From assembly GCF_036320965.1 (NCBI RefSeq), contig NC_092228.1, positions 18,660,393 through 18,724,392 on the forward strand: a DNA stretch of 64,000 bases. Reading direction: 5' to 3'. The position numbers were made by a program, and so were the translations under genes. Each line of letters begins with the position of its first letter. The first letter of the stretch is position 1. Shown piece by piece: positions 28,201 through 40,200 of the stretch. Below the pieces are notes generated by a model. That model did not search any database, was not told where the DNA came from, and saw nothing but the letters and a program-made list of their open reading frames with translations. This DNA comes from Panulirus ornatus (Eukaryota; Arthropoda; Malacostraca; Decapoda; Palinuridae).

Positions 28201-31200
28201 GGAGTCATCCTCCTCGAAGGCTCAGAGTGGGGTGCCTAAATGTGTGTGGATGAAACCAAGATGTGAAAAAAGGAGAGATAGGTAGTATGTTTGAGGAAAG
28301 GAACCTGGATGTTTTGGCTCTGAGTGAAACGAAGCTCAAGGGTAAAGGGGAAGAGTGGTTTGGGAATGTCTGGGGAGTAAAGTCAGGGGTTAGTGAGAGG
28401 ACAAGAGCAAGGGAAGGAGTAGCAATACTCCTGAAACAGGAGTTGTGGGAGTATGTGATAGAATGTAAGAAAGTAAATTCTCGATTAATATGGGTAAAAC
28501 TGAAAGTTGATGGAGAGAGGTGGGTGATTATTGGTGCATATGCACCTGGGCATGAGAAGAAAGATCATGAGAGGCAAGTGTTTTGGGAGCAGCTGAATGA
28601 GTGTGTTAGTGGTTTTGATGCACGAGACCAGGTTATAGTGATGGGTGATTTGAATGCAAAGGTGAGTAATGTGGCAGTTGAGGGAATAATTGGTATACAT
28701 GGGGTGTTCAGTGTTGTAAATGGAAATGGTGAAGAGCTTGTAGATTTATGTGCTGAAAAAGGACTGACGATTGGGAATACTTGGTTTAAAAAGCAAGATA
28801 TACATAAGTATACTTATGTAAGTAGGAGAGATGGCCAGAGAGCGTTATTGGATTACGTGTTAATTGACAGGCATGCGAAAGAGAGACTTTTGGATGTTAA
28901 TGTGCTGAGAGGTGCAACTGGAGGGATGTCTGATCATTATCTTGTGGAGGCTAAGGTGAAGATTTGTATGGGTTTTCAGAAAAGAAGAGTGAATGTTGGG
29001 GTGAAGAGGGTGGTGAGAGTAAGTGAGCTTGGGAGGGAGACCTGTGTGAGGAAGTACCAGGAGAGACTGAGTACAGAATGGAAAAAGGTGAGAACAATGG
29101 AAGTAAGGGGAGTGGGGGAGGAATGGGATGTATTTAGGGAATCAGTGATGGATTGCGCAAAAGATGCTTGTGGCATGAGAAGAGTGGGAGGTGGGTTGAT
29201 TAGAAAGGGTAGTGAGTGGTGGGATGAAGAAGTAAGAGTATTAGTGAAAGAGAAGAGAGAGGCATTTGGACAATTTTTGCAGGGAAAAAATGCAATTGAG
29301 TGGGAGATGTATAAAAGAAAGAGACAGGAGGTCAAGAGAAAGGTGCAAGAGGTGAAAAAAAGGGCAAATGAGAGTTGGGGTGAGAGAGTATCATTAAATT
29401 TTAGGGAGAATAAAAAGATGTTTTGGAAGGAGGTAAATAAAGTGCGTAAGACAAGGGAGCAAATGGGAACTTCAGTGAAGGGCGCAAATGGGGAGGTGAT
29501 AACAAGTAGTGGTGATGTGAGAAGGAGATGGAGTGAGTATTTTGAAGGTTTGTTGAATGTGTTTGATGATAGAGTGGCAGATATAGGGTGTTTTGGTCGA
29601 GGTGGTGTGCAAAGTGAGAGGGTTAGGGAAAATGATTTGGTAAACAGAGAAGAGGTAGTGAAAGCTTTGCGGAAGATGAAAGCCGGCAAGGCAGCAGGTT
29701 TGGATGGTATTGCAGTGGAATTTATTAAAAAAGGGGGTGACTGTATTGTTGACTGGTTGGTAAGGTTATTTAATGTATGTATGACTCATGGTGAGGTGCC
29801 TAAGGATTGGCGGAATGCGTGCATAGTGCCATTGTACAAAGGCAAAGGGGATAAGAGTGAGTGCTCAAATTACAGAGGTATAAGTTTGTTGAGTATTCCT
29901 GGTAAATTATATGGGAGGGTATTGATTGAGAGGGTGAAGGCATGTACAAAGCATCAGATTGGGGAAGAGCAGTGTGGTTTCAGAAGTGGTAGAGGATGTG
30001 TGGATCAGGTGTTTGCTTTGAAGAATGTATGTGAGAAATACTTAGAAAAGCAAATGGATTTGTATGTAGCATTTATGGATCTGGAGAAGGCATATGATAG
30101 AGTTGATAGAGATGCTCTGTGGAAGGTATTAAGAATATATGGTCTGGGAGGAAAGTTGTTAAAAGCAGTGAAAAGTTTTTATCGAGGATGTAAGGCATGT
30201 GTGCGTGTAGGAAGAGAGGAAAGTGATTGGTTCTCAGTGAATGTAGGTTTGCGGCAGGGGTGTGTGATGTCTCCATGGTTGTTTAATTTGTTTATGGATG
30301 GGGTTGTTAGGGAGGTAAATGCAAGAGTTTTGGAAAGAGGGGCAAGTATGAAGTCTGTTGGGGATGAGAGAGCTTGGAAGTGAGTCAGTTGTTGTTCGCT
30401 GATGATACAGCGCTGGTGGCTGATTCATGTGAGAAACTGCAGAAGCTGGTGACTGAGTTTGGTAAAGTGTGTGGAAGAAGAAAGCTAAGAGTAAATGTGA
30501 ATAAGAGCAAGGTTATTAGGTACAGTAGGGTTGAGGGTCAAGTCAATTGGGAGGTGAGTTTGAATGGAGAAAAACTGGAGGAAGTGAAGTGTTTTAGATA
30601 TCTGGGAGTGGATCTGGCAGCGGATGGAACCATGGAAGTGGAAGTGGATCATAGGGTGGGGGAGGGGGCGAAAATTCTGGGGGCCTTGAAGAATGTGTGG
30701 AAGTCGAGAACATTATCTCGGAAAGCAAAAATGGGTATGTTTGAAGGAATAGTGGTTCCAACAATGTTGTATGGTTGCGAGGCGTGGGCTATGGATAGAG
30801 TTGTGCGCAGGAGGATGGATGTGCTGGAAATGAGATGCTTGAGGACAATGTGTGGTGTGAGGTGGTTTGATCGAGTGAGTAATGTAAGGGTAAGAGAGAT
30901 GTGTGGAAATAAAAAGAGCGTGGTTGAGAGAGCAGAAGAGGGTGTTTTGAAGTGGTTTGGGCACATGGAGAGAATGAGTGAGGAAAGATTGACCAAGAGG
31001 ATATATGTGTCGGAGGTGGAGGGAACGAGGAGAAGAGGGAGACCAAATTGGAGGTGGAAAGATGGAGTGAAAAAGATTTTGTGTGATCGGGGCCTGAACA
31101 TGCAGGAGGGTGAAAGGAGGGCAAGGAATAGAGTGAATTGGAGCGATGTGGTATACCGGGGTTGACGTGCTGTCAGTGGATTGAATCAAGGCATGTGAAG

Positions 31201-34200
31201 CGTCTGGGGTAAACCATGGAAAGCTGTGTAGGTATGTATATTTGCGTGTGTGGACGTATGTATATACATGTGTATGGGGGGGGGTTGGGCCATTTCTTTC
31301 GTCTGTTTCCTTGCGCTACCTCGCAAACGCGGGAGACAGCGACAAAGTATAATAAAAAAAAAAAATAATATGTGAAGCATCTGGAGTAAACCATGGAAAG
31401 GTCTATGGGGCCTGGTTATGGATATGGAGTTGTGGTTTCAGTATATTGCATCAGACAGCTAGAGAGTTGACCAAATATGAGGGACGAAAAAATAAAAAGA
31501 GATATACATCTAAGTATACATGTGCAAGTAAGAGAGATGGTCAAAGGGCATTGTTAGATTACATGTTAATTGACAGGCTTGTAAAGAGAGATTTTGGATG
31601 TTAATGTGCTGAGAGGGGCAGCTGGAGGGATGTCTGATCACTATCTTTTGAAGGAAGGTGAAGATTTGTAGAGGCTTTCAAAAACAGAGAGAATGTTGGG
31701 GAGAAGAGAGTGGTGAGAGTAAGTGAGCCTGGAAAGGACACTTGTGAGAGGAAGTACCAGGAGAGATTAAACGTAGAATGGCAAAAGGTGAGAGCAAATG
31801 ACATGAGGGGTATGGGTGAGGAATGGGATGTATTTAGGGAAGCAGTGATGGTATGTGCAAAAGATGCATGTGGCATGAGAAAGGTGGGAGGTGGGCAGAT
31901 TAGAAAGGGTAATGAGTGGTGGGATGAAGAAGTAAAGTTGTTACTGAAAGAGAAAAGAGAGCACTTGGACAATAATTAAAAGGAAGGAGTGCAAATATCT
32001 GGGAGATGTATATACACAGTGTACGTATACACAGGATATGTACACACAGTATATACACATTGCATCTTCATTATCATAACTTCATAAAACTAAATCAAAC
32101 ATTAATAAGAAATATCATACTAACCCAGCACTGGAGTTCCTCTGATCAAAAGTATATGAAGGTGGCTGACTAGTGCGAGTGACATCACAAACAACAACAG
32201 AATGATCAGTGCGAGCTTTGTCTAAGCCTGCAGCAAGCAGATGAGGTTCTTGAGTACTCCATGCCAAAGAGTTGACCGGCCGAGAATGCTTAGGACCTGT
32301 GCGAAAGAGAAGTAGTCTTGATAACTAAAATCATCTGCTTGTACTGTGACAGTATATGTAAAACATACATACAGTATCTCAACTCCCCTATGCAAGATCT
32401 AAATGAACAAAATTCTTAAGTTTGATGTCTGAATTTTCCTTATTTCAATTTCTAAAACTCCTCAAAGTCTATTTCTAAAACTCCTCATAATCTTTCCATC
32501 ACTCAGGAAAATAAACATACAAAATATCATTGAAACACCAAATCCATCTTGGAAATCTCAAATTACATACAATGTTTATTGCTGCCTCTTAAAAAACTGT
32601 AAGTTCTGATAAGGTGTCAGAGATTCTTCTCTTCTGAACAGTTTCCCCCGATGCTATAGCAAACCAACTTTTTAACTCTCTCAGTCTGACCTCAGAATTT
32701 GACCTACTTTCTCTATACTGCTGGATTTCCTTCTATCTTCTGTAAACATTACATGGGTTTCTTCATCTGAAAACTGGCTGCTTGCATGCCTCCACATGAG
32801 TTATACCATGCCACTGACAACTCAGTTGCCTGTGTCATCTCAAGTTAAAAGATAGATGGGGGACTGTGCTAATGATGGAATGATAAGGATCTATGTATCT
32901 ATGGTGTTTAAGGACTGGCAGAATGCATGTACAGTGCCATTATATAAAGGACAGGGGGATTAAGGTAACTGTTCAAACTACAGAGGTATGTTTGTTAACT
33001 ATACCTGGTAAGTTGAATGGGAGGGTACTGACTGAGACGGTGAAGTCAAGTACAGAGCATCAGATTGGGGAGGAGCAGTGTTGTTTCAGAAGTGGTGAGG
33101 ATGTGTGGATCAGGTATTTGCATTAAAGAATGTGTGACGAATACTTAGAAAAACAGATGTATTTGTAAGTGGCATTTATGGATCTTGGGAATGCATATGA
33201 TAGAGCTGATAAGAGATGCTTTGCGGAAGGTCTTAAGAATATAATGTGTGGGAAGAAAGATGTTACAAAGAGTGAGAAGTTTTATGAAGGGTAAGAGGCC
33301 TATATATGAGTATGAAGAGAGGAGAGAATAGTTCTAAGTGAAGGTTGCTCTTCAGCAAGGTGCATGATGTCACCATGGTTGTTCAATTTGTTTATGGATG
33401 TGGTGGTGAGGGAGGTAAATGCAAGAGTTTTGCAGAGAAGGGTGAGTATTCAGTCTGTAGAAGAGAGGGCTTAGGAAGTGAGTCAGCTGTTGTTTTCTGA
33501 AGATACAGCACTGTTGAGAAACTGCAAAAATTGCTGACTGAGTTTGGAAGTATATTTATATTTATATTGCTTTGTCGCTGTCTCCCGCATTTGCGAGGTA
33601 GCGCAAGGAAACAGACAAAAGAAATGGCCCAACCCACCCCCATACACATGTACATACATACACGTCCACACACGCAAATATACATACCTATACATCTCAA
33701 TGTACACATATATACACACACACAAACACATACATATAAACACATGCACACAATTCACACTGTCTGCCTTTATTCATTTCCATTGCCACCTCGCCACACA
33801 TGGAATACATCCCTCTCCCCCCTCATGTAAGCGAGGTAGCGCTAGGAAAAGACAACAAAGGCCCCATTCGTTCACACTCAGTCTCTAGCTGTCATGCAAT
33901 AATGCCCGAAACCACAGCTCCCTTTCCACATCAAGGCCCCACACAACTTTCCATGGTTTACCCCAGATGCTTCACATGCCCTGATTCAATCCATTGACAG
34001 CACGTCGACCCCGGTATACTACATCGATCTACTTCACTCTATTCCTTGCCCGCCTTTCACCCTCCTGCATGTTCAGGCTCCAATCACTCAAAATCTTTTT
34101 CACTCCATCTTTCCACCTCCAATTTGGTCTCCCACTTCTCCTTGTTCCCTCCACCTCCGACACATATATCCTCTTGGTCAATCTTTCCTCTCTCATTCTC

Positions 34201-37200
34201 TCCATGTACCCAAACCATTTCAAAGCACCCTCTTCTGCTCTCTCAACCATGCTCTTTTTATTTCCACACATCTCTCTTACCCTTACATTACTTACTTGAT
34301 CAAACCACCTCACACCACATATTGTCCTCAAACATCTCATTTCCAGCACATCCATCCTCCTGCACACAACTCTATCCATAGCCCATGCCTCACAACCATA
34401 CAACATTGTTGGAACCACTATTCCTTCAAACATACCCATTTTTGCTTTCCGAGATAATGTTCTCGACTTCCACACATTCTTCAAGGCTCCTAGGATTTTT
34501 GCCCCCTCCCCCACCCTATGATTCACTTCTGCTTCCATGGTTACATCCACTACCAGATCCACTCCCAGATATCTAAAACACTTTACTTCCTCCAGTTTTT
34601 CTCTATTCAAACTTACCTCCCAATTGACTTGACCCTCAACCCTACTGTACCTAATAACCTTGCTCTTATTCACATTTACTCTTAACTTTCTTCTTTCACA
34701 CACTTTACCAAACTCAGTCACCAGTTTCTGCAGTTTCTCACATGAATCAGCCACCAGCGCTGTATCATCAGCGAACAACAACTGACTCACTTCCCAAGCT
34801 CTCTCATCCACAACAGACTTCATACTTGCCCCTCTTTCCAAACCTCTTGCATTCACCTCCCTAACAACCCCATCCATAAACAAATTAAACAACCATGGTG
34901 ACATCACACACCCCTGCCGCAAGCCTACATTCACTGAGAACCAATCACTTTCCTCTCTTCCTACACATACACATGCCTTACATTCTCGATAAAAACTTTT
35001 CACTGCTTCTAACAACTTGCCTCCCACACCATATATTCTTAGTACCTTCCACAAAGCATCTCTATCAACTCTATCATATGCCTTCTCCAGATCCATAAAT
35101 GTTACATACAAATCCAGTTGCTTTTCTAAGTATTTCTCACATACATTCTTCAAAGCAAACACCTGATCCACACATCCTCTACCACTTCTGAAACCACACT
35201 GCTCTTCCCCAATCTGATGCTCTGTACATGCCTTCACCCTCTCAATCAATACCCTCCCATATAATTTACCAGGAATACTCAACAAGCTTATACCTCTGTA
35301 ATTTGAGCACTCACTCTTATCCCCTTTGCCTTTGTACAATGGCACTATGCACGCATTCCGCCAATCCTCAGGCACCTCACCATGAATCATTTTTTTTTTT
35401 TTTTTTTTTTTTTTTTATACTTTGTCGCTGTCTCCCGCGTTTGCGAGGTAGCGCAAGGAAACAGACGAAAGAAATGGCCCAACCCCCCCCCCCCATACAC
35501 ATGTACATACACACGTCCACACACGCAAATATACATACCTACACAGCTTTCCATGGTTTACCCCAGACGCTTCACATGCCTTGCTTCAATCCACTGACAG
35601 CACGTCAACCCCTGTATACCACATGACTCCAATTCACTCTATTTCTTGCCCTCCTTTCACCCTCCTGCATGTTCAGGCCCCGATCACACAAAATCTTTTT
35701 CACTCCATCTTTCCACCTCCAATTTGGTCTCCCTCTTCTCCTCGTTCCCTCCACCTCCGACACATATATCCTCTTGGTCAATCTCTCCTCACTCATTCTC
35801 TCCATGTGCCCAAACCATTTCAAAACACCCTCTTCTGCTCTCTCAACCACGCTCTTTTTATTTCCACACCTCTCTCTTACCCTTACGTTACTTACTCGAT
35901 CAAACCACCTCACACCACACATTGTCCTCAAACATCTCATTTCCAGCACATCCATCCTCCTGCGCACATCTCTATCCATAGCCCACGCCTCGCAACCATA
36001 CAACATTGTTGGAACCACTATTCCCTCAAACATACCCATTTTTGCTTTCCGAGATAATGTTCTCGACTTCCACACATTTTTCAAGGCTCCCAAAATTTTC
36101 GCCCCCTCCCCCACCCTATGATCCACTTCCGCTTCCATGGTTCCATCCGCTGACAGATCCACTCCCAGATATCTAAAACACTTCACTTCCTCCAGTTTTT
36201 CTCCATTCAAACTCACCTCCCAATTGACTTGACCCTCACCCCTACTGTACCTAATAACCTTGCTCTTATTCACATTTACTCTCAACTTTCTTCTTCCACA
36301 CACTTTACCAAACTCAGTCACCAGCTTCTGCAGTTTCTCACATGAATCAGCCACCAGCGCTGTATCATCAGCGAACAACAACTGACTCACTTCCCAAGCT
36401 CTCTCATCCCCAACAGACTTCATACTTGCCCCTCTTTCCAGGACTCTTGCATTTACCTCCCTTACAACCCCATCCATAAACAAATTAAACAACCATGGAG
36501 ACATCACACACCCCTGCCGCAAACCTACATTCACTGAGAACCAATCACTTTCCTCTCTTCCTACACGTACACATGCCTTACATCCTCGATAAAAACTTTT
36601 CACTGCTTCTAACAACTTGCCTCCCACACCATATATTCTTAATACCTTCCACAGAGCATCTCTATCAACTCTATCATATGCCTTCTCCAGATCCATAAAT
36701 GCTACATACAAATCCATTTGCTTTTCTAAGTATTTCTCACATACATTCTTCAAAGCAAATACCTGATCCACACATCCTCTACCACTTCTGAAACCGCACT
36801 GCTCTTCCCCAATCTGATGCTCTGTACATGCCTTCACCCTCTCAATCAATACCCTCCCATATAATTTACCAGGAATACTCAACAAACTTATACCTCTGTA
36901 ATTTGAGCACTCACTCTTATCCCCTTTGCCTTTGTACAATGGCACTATGCACGCATTCCGCCAATCCTCAGGCACCTCACCATGAGTCATACATACATTA
37001 AATAACCTTACCAACCAGTCAACAATACAGTCACCCCCTTTCTTAATAAATTCCACTGCAATGCCATCCAAACCTGCTGCCTTGCCGGCTTTCATCTTCC
37101 GCAAAGCTTTTACTACCTCTTCTCTGTTTACCAAATCATTTTCCCTAACCCTCTCACTTTGCACACCACCTCGACCCAAACACCCTATATCTGCCACTCT

Positions 37201-40200
37201 GTCATCAGACACATTCAACAAACCTTCAAAATACTCATTCCATCTCCTTCTCACATCACCGCTACTTGTTATCACCTCCCCATTTACGCCCTTCACTGAA
37301 GTTCCCATTTGCTCCCTTGTCTTACGCACCCTATTTACCTCCTTCCAGAACATCTTTTTATTCTCCCTAAAATTTACTGATAGTCTCTCACCCCAACTCT
37401 CATTTGCCCTTTTTTTCACCTCTTGCACCTTTCTCTTGACCTCCTGTCTCTTTCTTTTATACTTCTCCCACTCAAATGCATTTTTTCCCTGCAAAAATCG
37501 TCCAAATGCCTCTCTCTTCTCTTTCACTAATACTCTTACTTCTTCATCCCACCACTCACTACCCTTTCTAAACAGCCCACCTCCCACTCTTCTCATGCCA
37601 CAAGCATCTTTTGCGCAATCCATCACTGATTCCCTAAATACATCCCATTCATCCCCCACTCCCCTTACTTCCATTGTTCTCACCTTTTTCCATTCTGTAC
37701 ACAGTCTCTCCTGGTACTTCCCCACACAGGTCTCCTTCCCAAGCTCACTTACTCTCACCACCTTCTTCACCCCAACATTCACTCCTCTTTTCTGAAAACC
37801 CATACTAATCTTCACCTTAGCCTCCACAAGATAATGATCAGACATCCCTCCAGTTGCACCTCTCAGCACATTAACATCCAAAAGTCTCTCTTTCGCACGC
37901 CTGTCAATTAACACGTAATCCAATAACGCTCTCTGGCCATCTCTCCTACTTACATAAGTATACTTATGTATATCTCGCTTTTTAAACCAGGTATTCCCAA
38001 TCATCAGTCCTTTTTCAGCACATAAATCTACAAGCTCTTCACCATTTCCATTTACAACACTGAACACCCCATGCATACCAATTATTCCCTCAACTGCCAC
38101 ATTACTCACCTTCGCATTCAAATCACCCATCACTATAACCCGGTCTCGTGCATCAAAACCGCTAACACACCCATTTAGCTGCTCCCAAAACACTTGCCTC
38201 TCATGATCTTTCTTCTCATGCCCAGGTGCATATGCACCAATAATCACCCACCCACCATGAATCATACATACATTAAATAACCTTACCAATCAGTCAACAA
38301 TAAAGTCACCCCCTTTTTTTAATAAATTCCACTGCATTACCATCCAAACCTGCTGCCTTGCTGGCTTTCATCTTCTGCAAAGCTTTTACTACCTCTTCTC
38401 TATTTACCAAATCATTTTCCCTAACCCTCTCACTTTGCACACCACCTCGACCAAAACACCCTATATCTGCCACTCTATCATCATACACATTCAACAAACC
38501 TTCAAAATACTCACTCCATCTCCTTCTCACATCACCACTACTTGTTATCACCTCCCCATTAGCCCCCTTCACTGAAGTTCCCATTTGCTCCCTTGTCTTA
38601 CGCACTTTATTTACCTCCTTCCACAACATCTTTTTATTCTCCCTAAAATTTAATGATACTCTCTCACCCCAACTCTCATTTGCCCTCTTTTTCACCTCTT
38701 GCACCTTTCTCTTTGGAAGTATGTGAAGAAAATGGAGAGTAAATGTGAATAAAAGCAATGTTATTAAAATTAGCAGGGTTGAAGGCCTGGTTAGTTGGGG
38801 GTGTGAGTTTTAACAGAGAAGAATTGAAAAAAGTGGTGTTTTCAATATCTGGGAGTGGACATTACAATGAATGAAACCATGGAAGTGGAAGTGGATCATT
38901 GGGTGGGGTCGGACGGAAGGTTCTGGAAGAGCTGAAGAAAGTGTGGAAAGACAGATCATTGTCTGGGAGGGCAAAAACGGATATATTTAAAGGAATAGCA
39001 GTCCCAACATTATCATATGGATGCTAGGCATGGCTTTTGATGAGTTTGTGTGGAGGAAGATGGATGTGTTGGAAATAAAATGTCTACGGACAATATCTGG
39101 TGTAAGGTGGTTTAATCAAATAAGTTATGAAAGGGTAAGAGAGAGGTATGATAATAAAAAGTGTGGTTGAGAGAGAAAAGGGTGTGCTGAAATGGTCTAA
39201 ACACATGGAAAAATGTGTAAAGAAAGCATGGCAAAGAGGATACATCTGTCAGAAGTGAAGGGAATAAGGAGAATGGGGAGACTAAATTGGAGATGGAAGG
39301 ATGGAATGAAAAATACTTTGAGTGATCGTGGCTTAAACATGCAGGAGAGTGGAAGGCATGCATGGGATAGAGACAACCAGAACAATGTGATAAACGGGTT
39401 GATGCACTGTCACTGGACTGAACCAGCAAATGTAAAGCATCCATGGTGAACCATGGAGAGGTCTGTGGATCCTAGTTGTGGATAGAAAGCTGTGATTTCA
39501 TTGCATTACACAAGACAGCAAGGGAATGGATGAGAATGGATGGTGGCCTTTCTATATCTGTTCCTTGCATCACTTCGATCCAATGTAGTAAACGGCAATC
39601 AAGTATGAAAAAACACATATAAACTACCATATACCCAAAGTGTTTGTGTCAATATCATTACCACTTTACATTCAAGAATGTTACATTTTAAAGCAATGGC
39701 ATACCTTACTGGGTACTGTAATATATTTGAAATATTTAACACAAAACAAAGTGCTGATATTCACTTACTGAATTCTCTCCCCTTTATTCCACGTGGATCA
39801 GGAACCTTGCTGAAAGTCGTAAGAGCAACTTTTCCATTGGCTTGTCCCACGGCAAGAAGCTGATTAGTTGGGTCTGTTTCAAGTCCAGGGCACCAAGCCA
39901 CACACTTGATGTACTGGAGGTCATTGTTTGTAGACAAAAGAGACGCAGCAGTTTTAGGACCTAAACGTAAACCTGTTAAAGTAAAGTTCATTAACATGAA
40001 TGAATAATAACTTCTGTACTTTCTACAAACAGTAGCAGGGTAACATTAATTCCTCCCCAATCAATAATCACATGAGTTATACACTACTATGTCATCAAAG
40101 TTTCATTAATTCTATTCTATAATGAAAAAACTATTGTTATCTGGTCAAAAGGTTTGTCCATTTCTCTATCTAGGCCTTTTCCTAACACAGAGTATGAAGG

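Larger units (their letters stand above)
33554..38711 (-). mobile_element. middle nest LINE copy A (minus), split by copy B
   Basis: Inserted into copy C with an 11-bp duplication TTTGGAAGTAT at 33543-33553 and 38712-38722. Its long-form 3' UTR runs from a (TATAAA)-type tail to ~34000. The ORF part 34029-35390 (RT to C-terminus) and the part 38266-38711 (from [11 protein letters not shown]) are one frame separated by copy B. Without B the reading is [11 protein letters not shown]. It is 5'-truncated; its own length is about 2.28 kb. Confidence 0.93.

Noticed and set aside
28976..29689. Antisense ORFs of 110-244 codons across many LINE copies (for example 28976-29689 minus, 37061-37795 plus, 30649-31101 minus)
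   Set aside because: They recur only because the sense frame has a biased codon pattern that leaves the opposite frames open; they vary with every copy and show no motif.
33554..39610. A CRISPR-like or satellite array explanation for the dense repeats
   Set aside because: The repeats are kilobase-scale, inverted and nested LINE copies with poly-A tails and target duplications; there are no short regularly spaced repeats with unique spacers.
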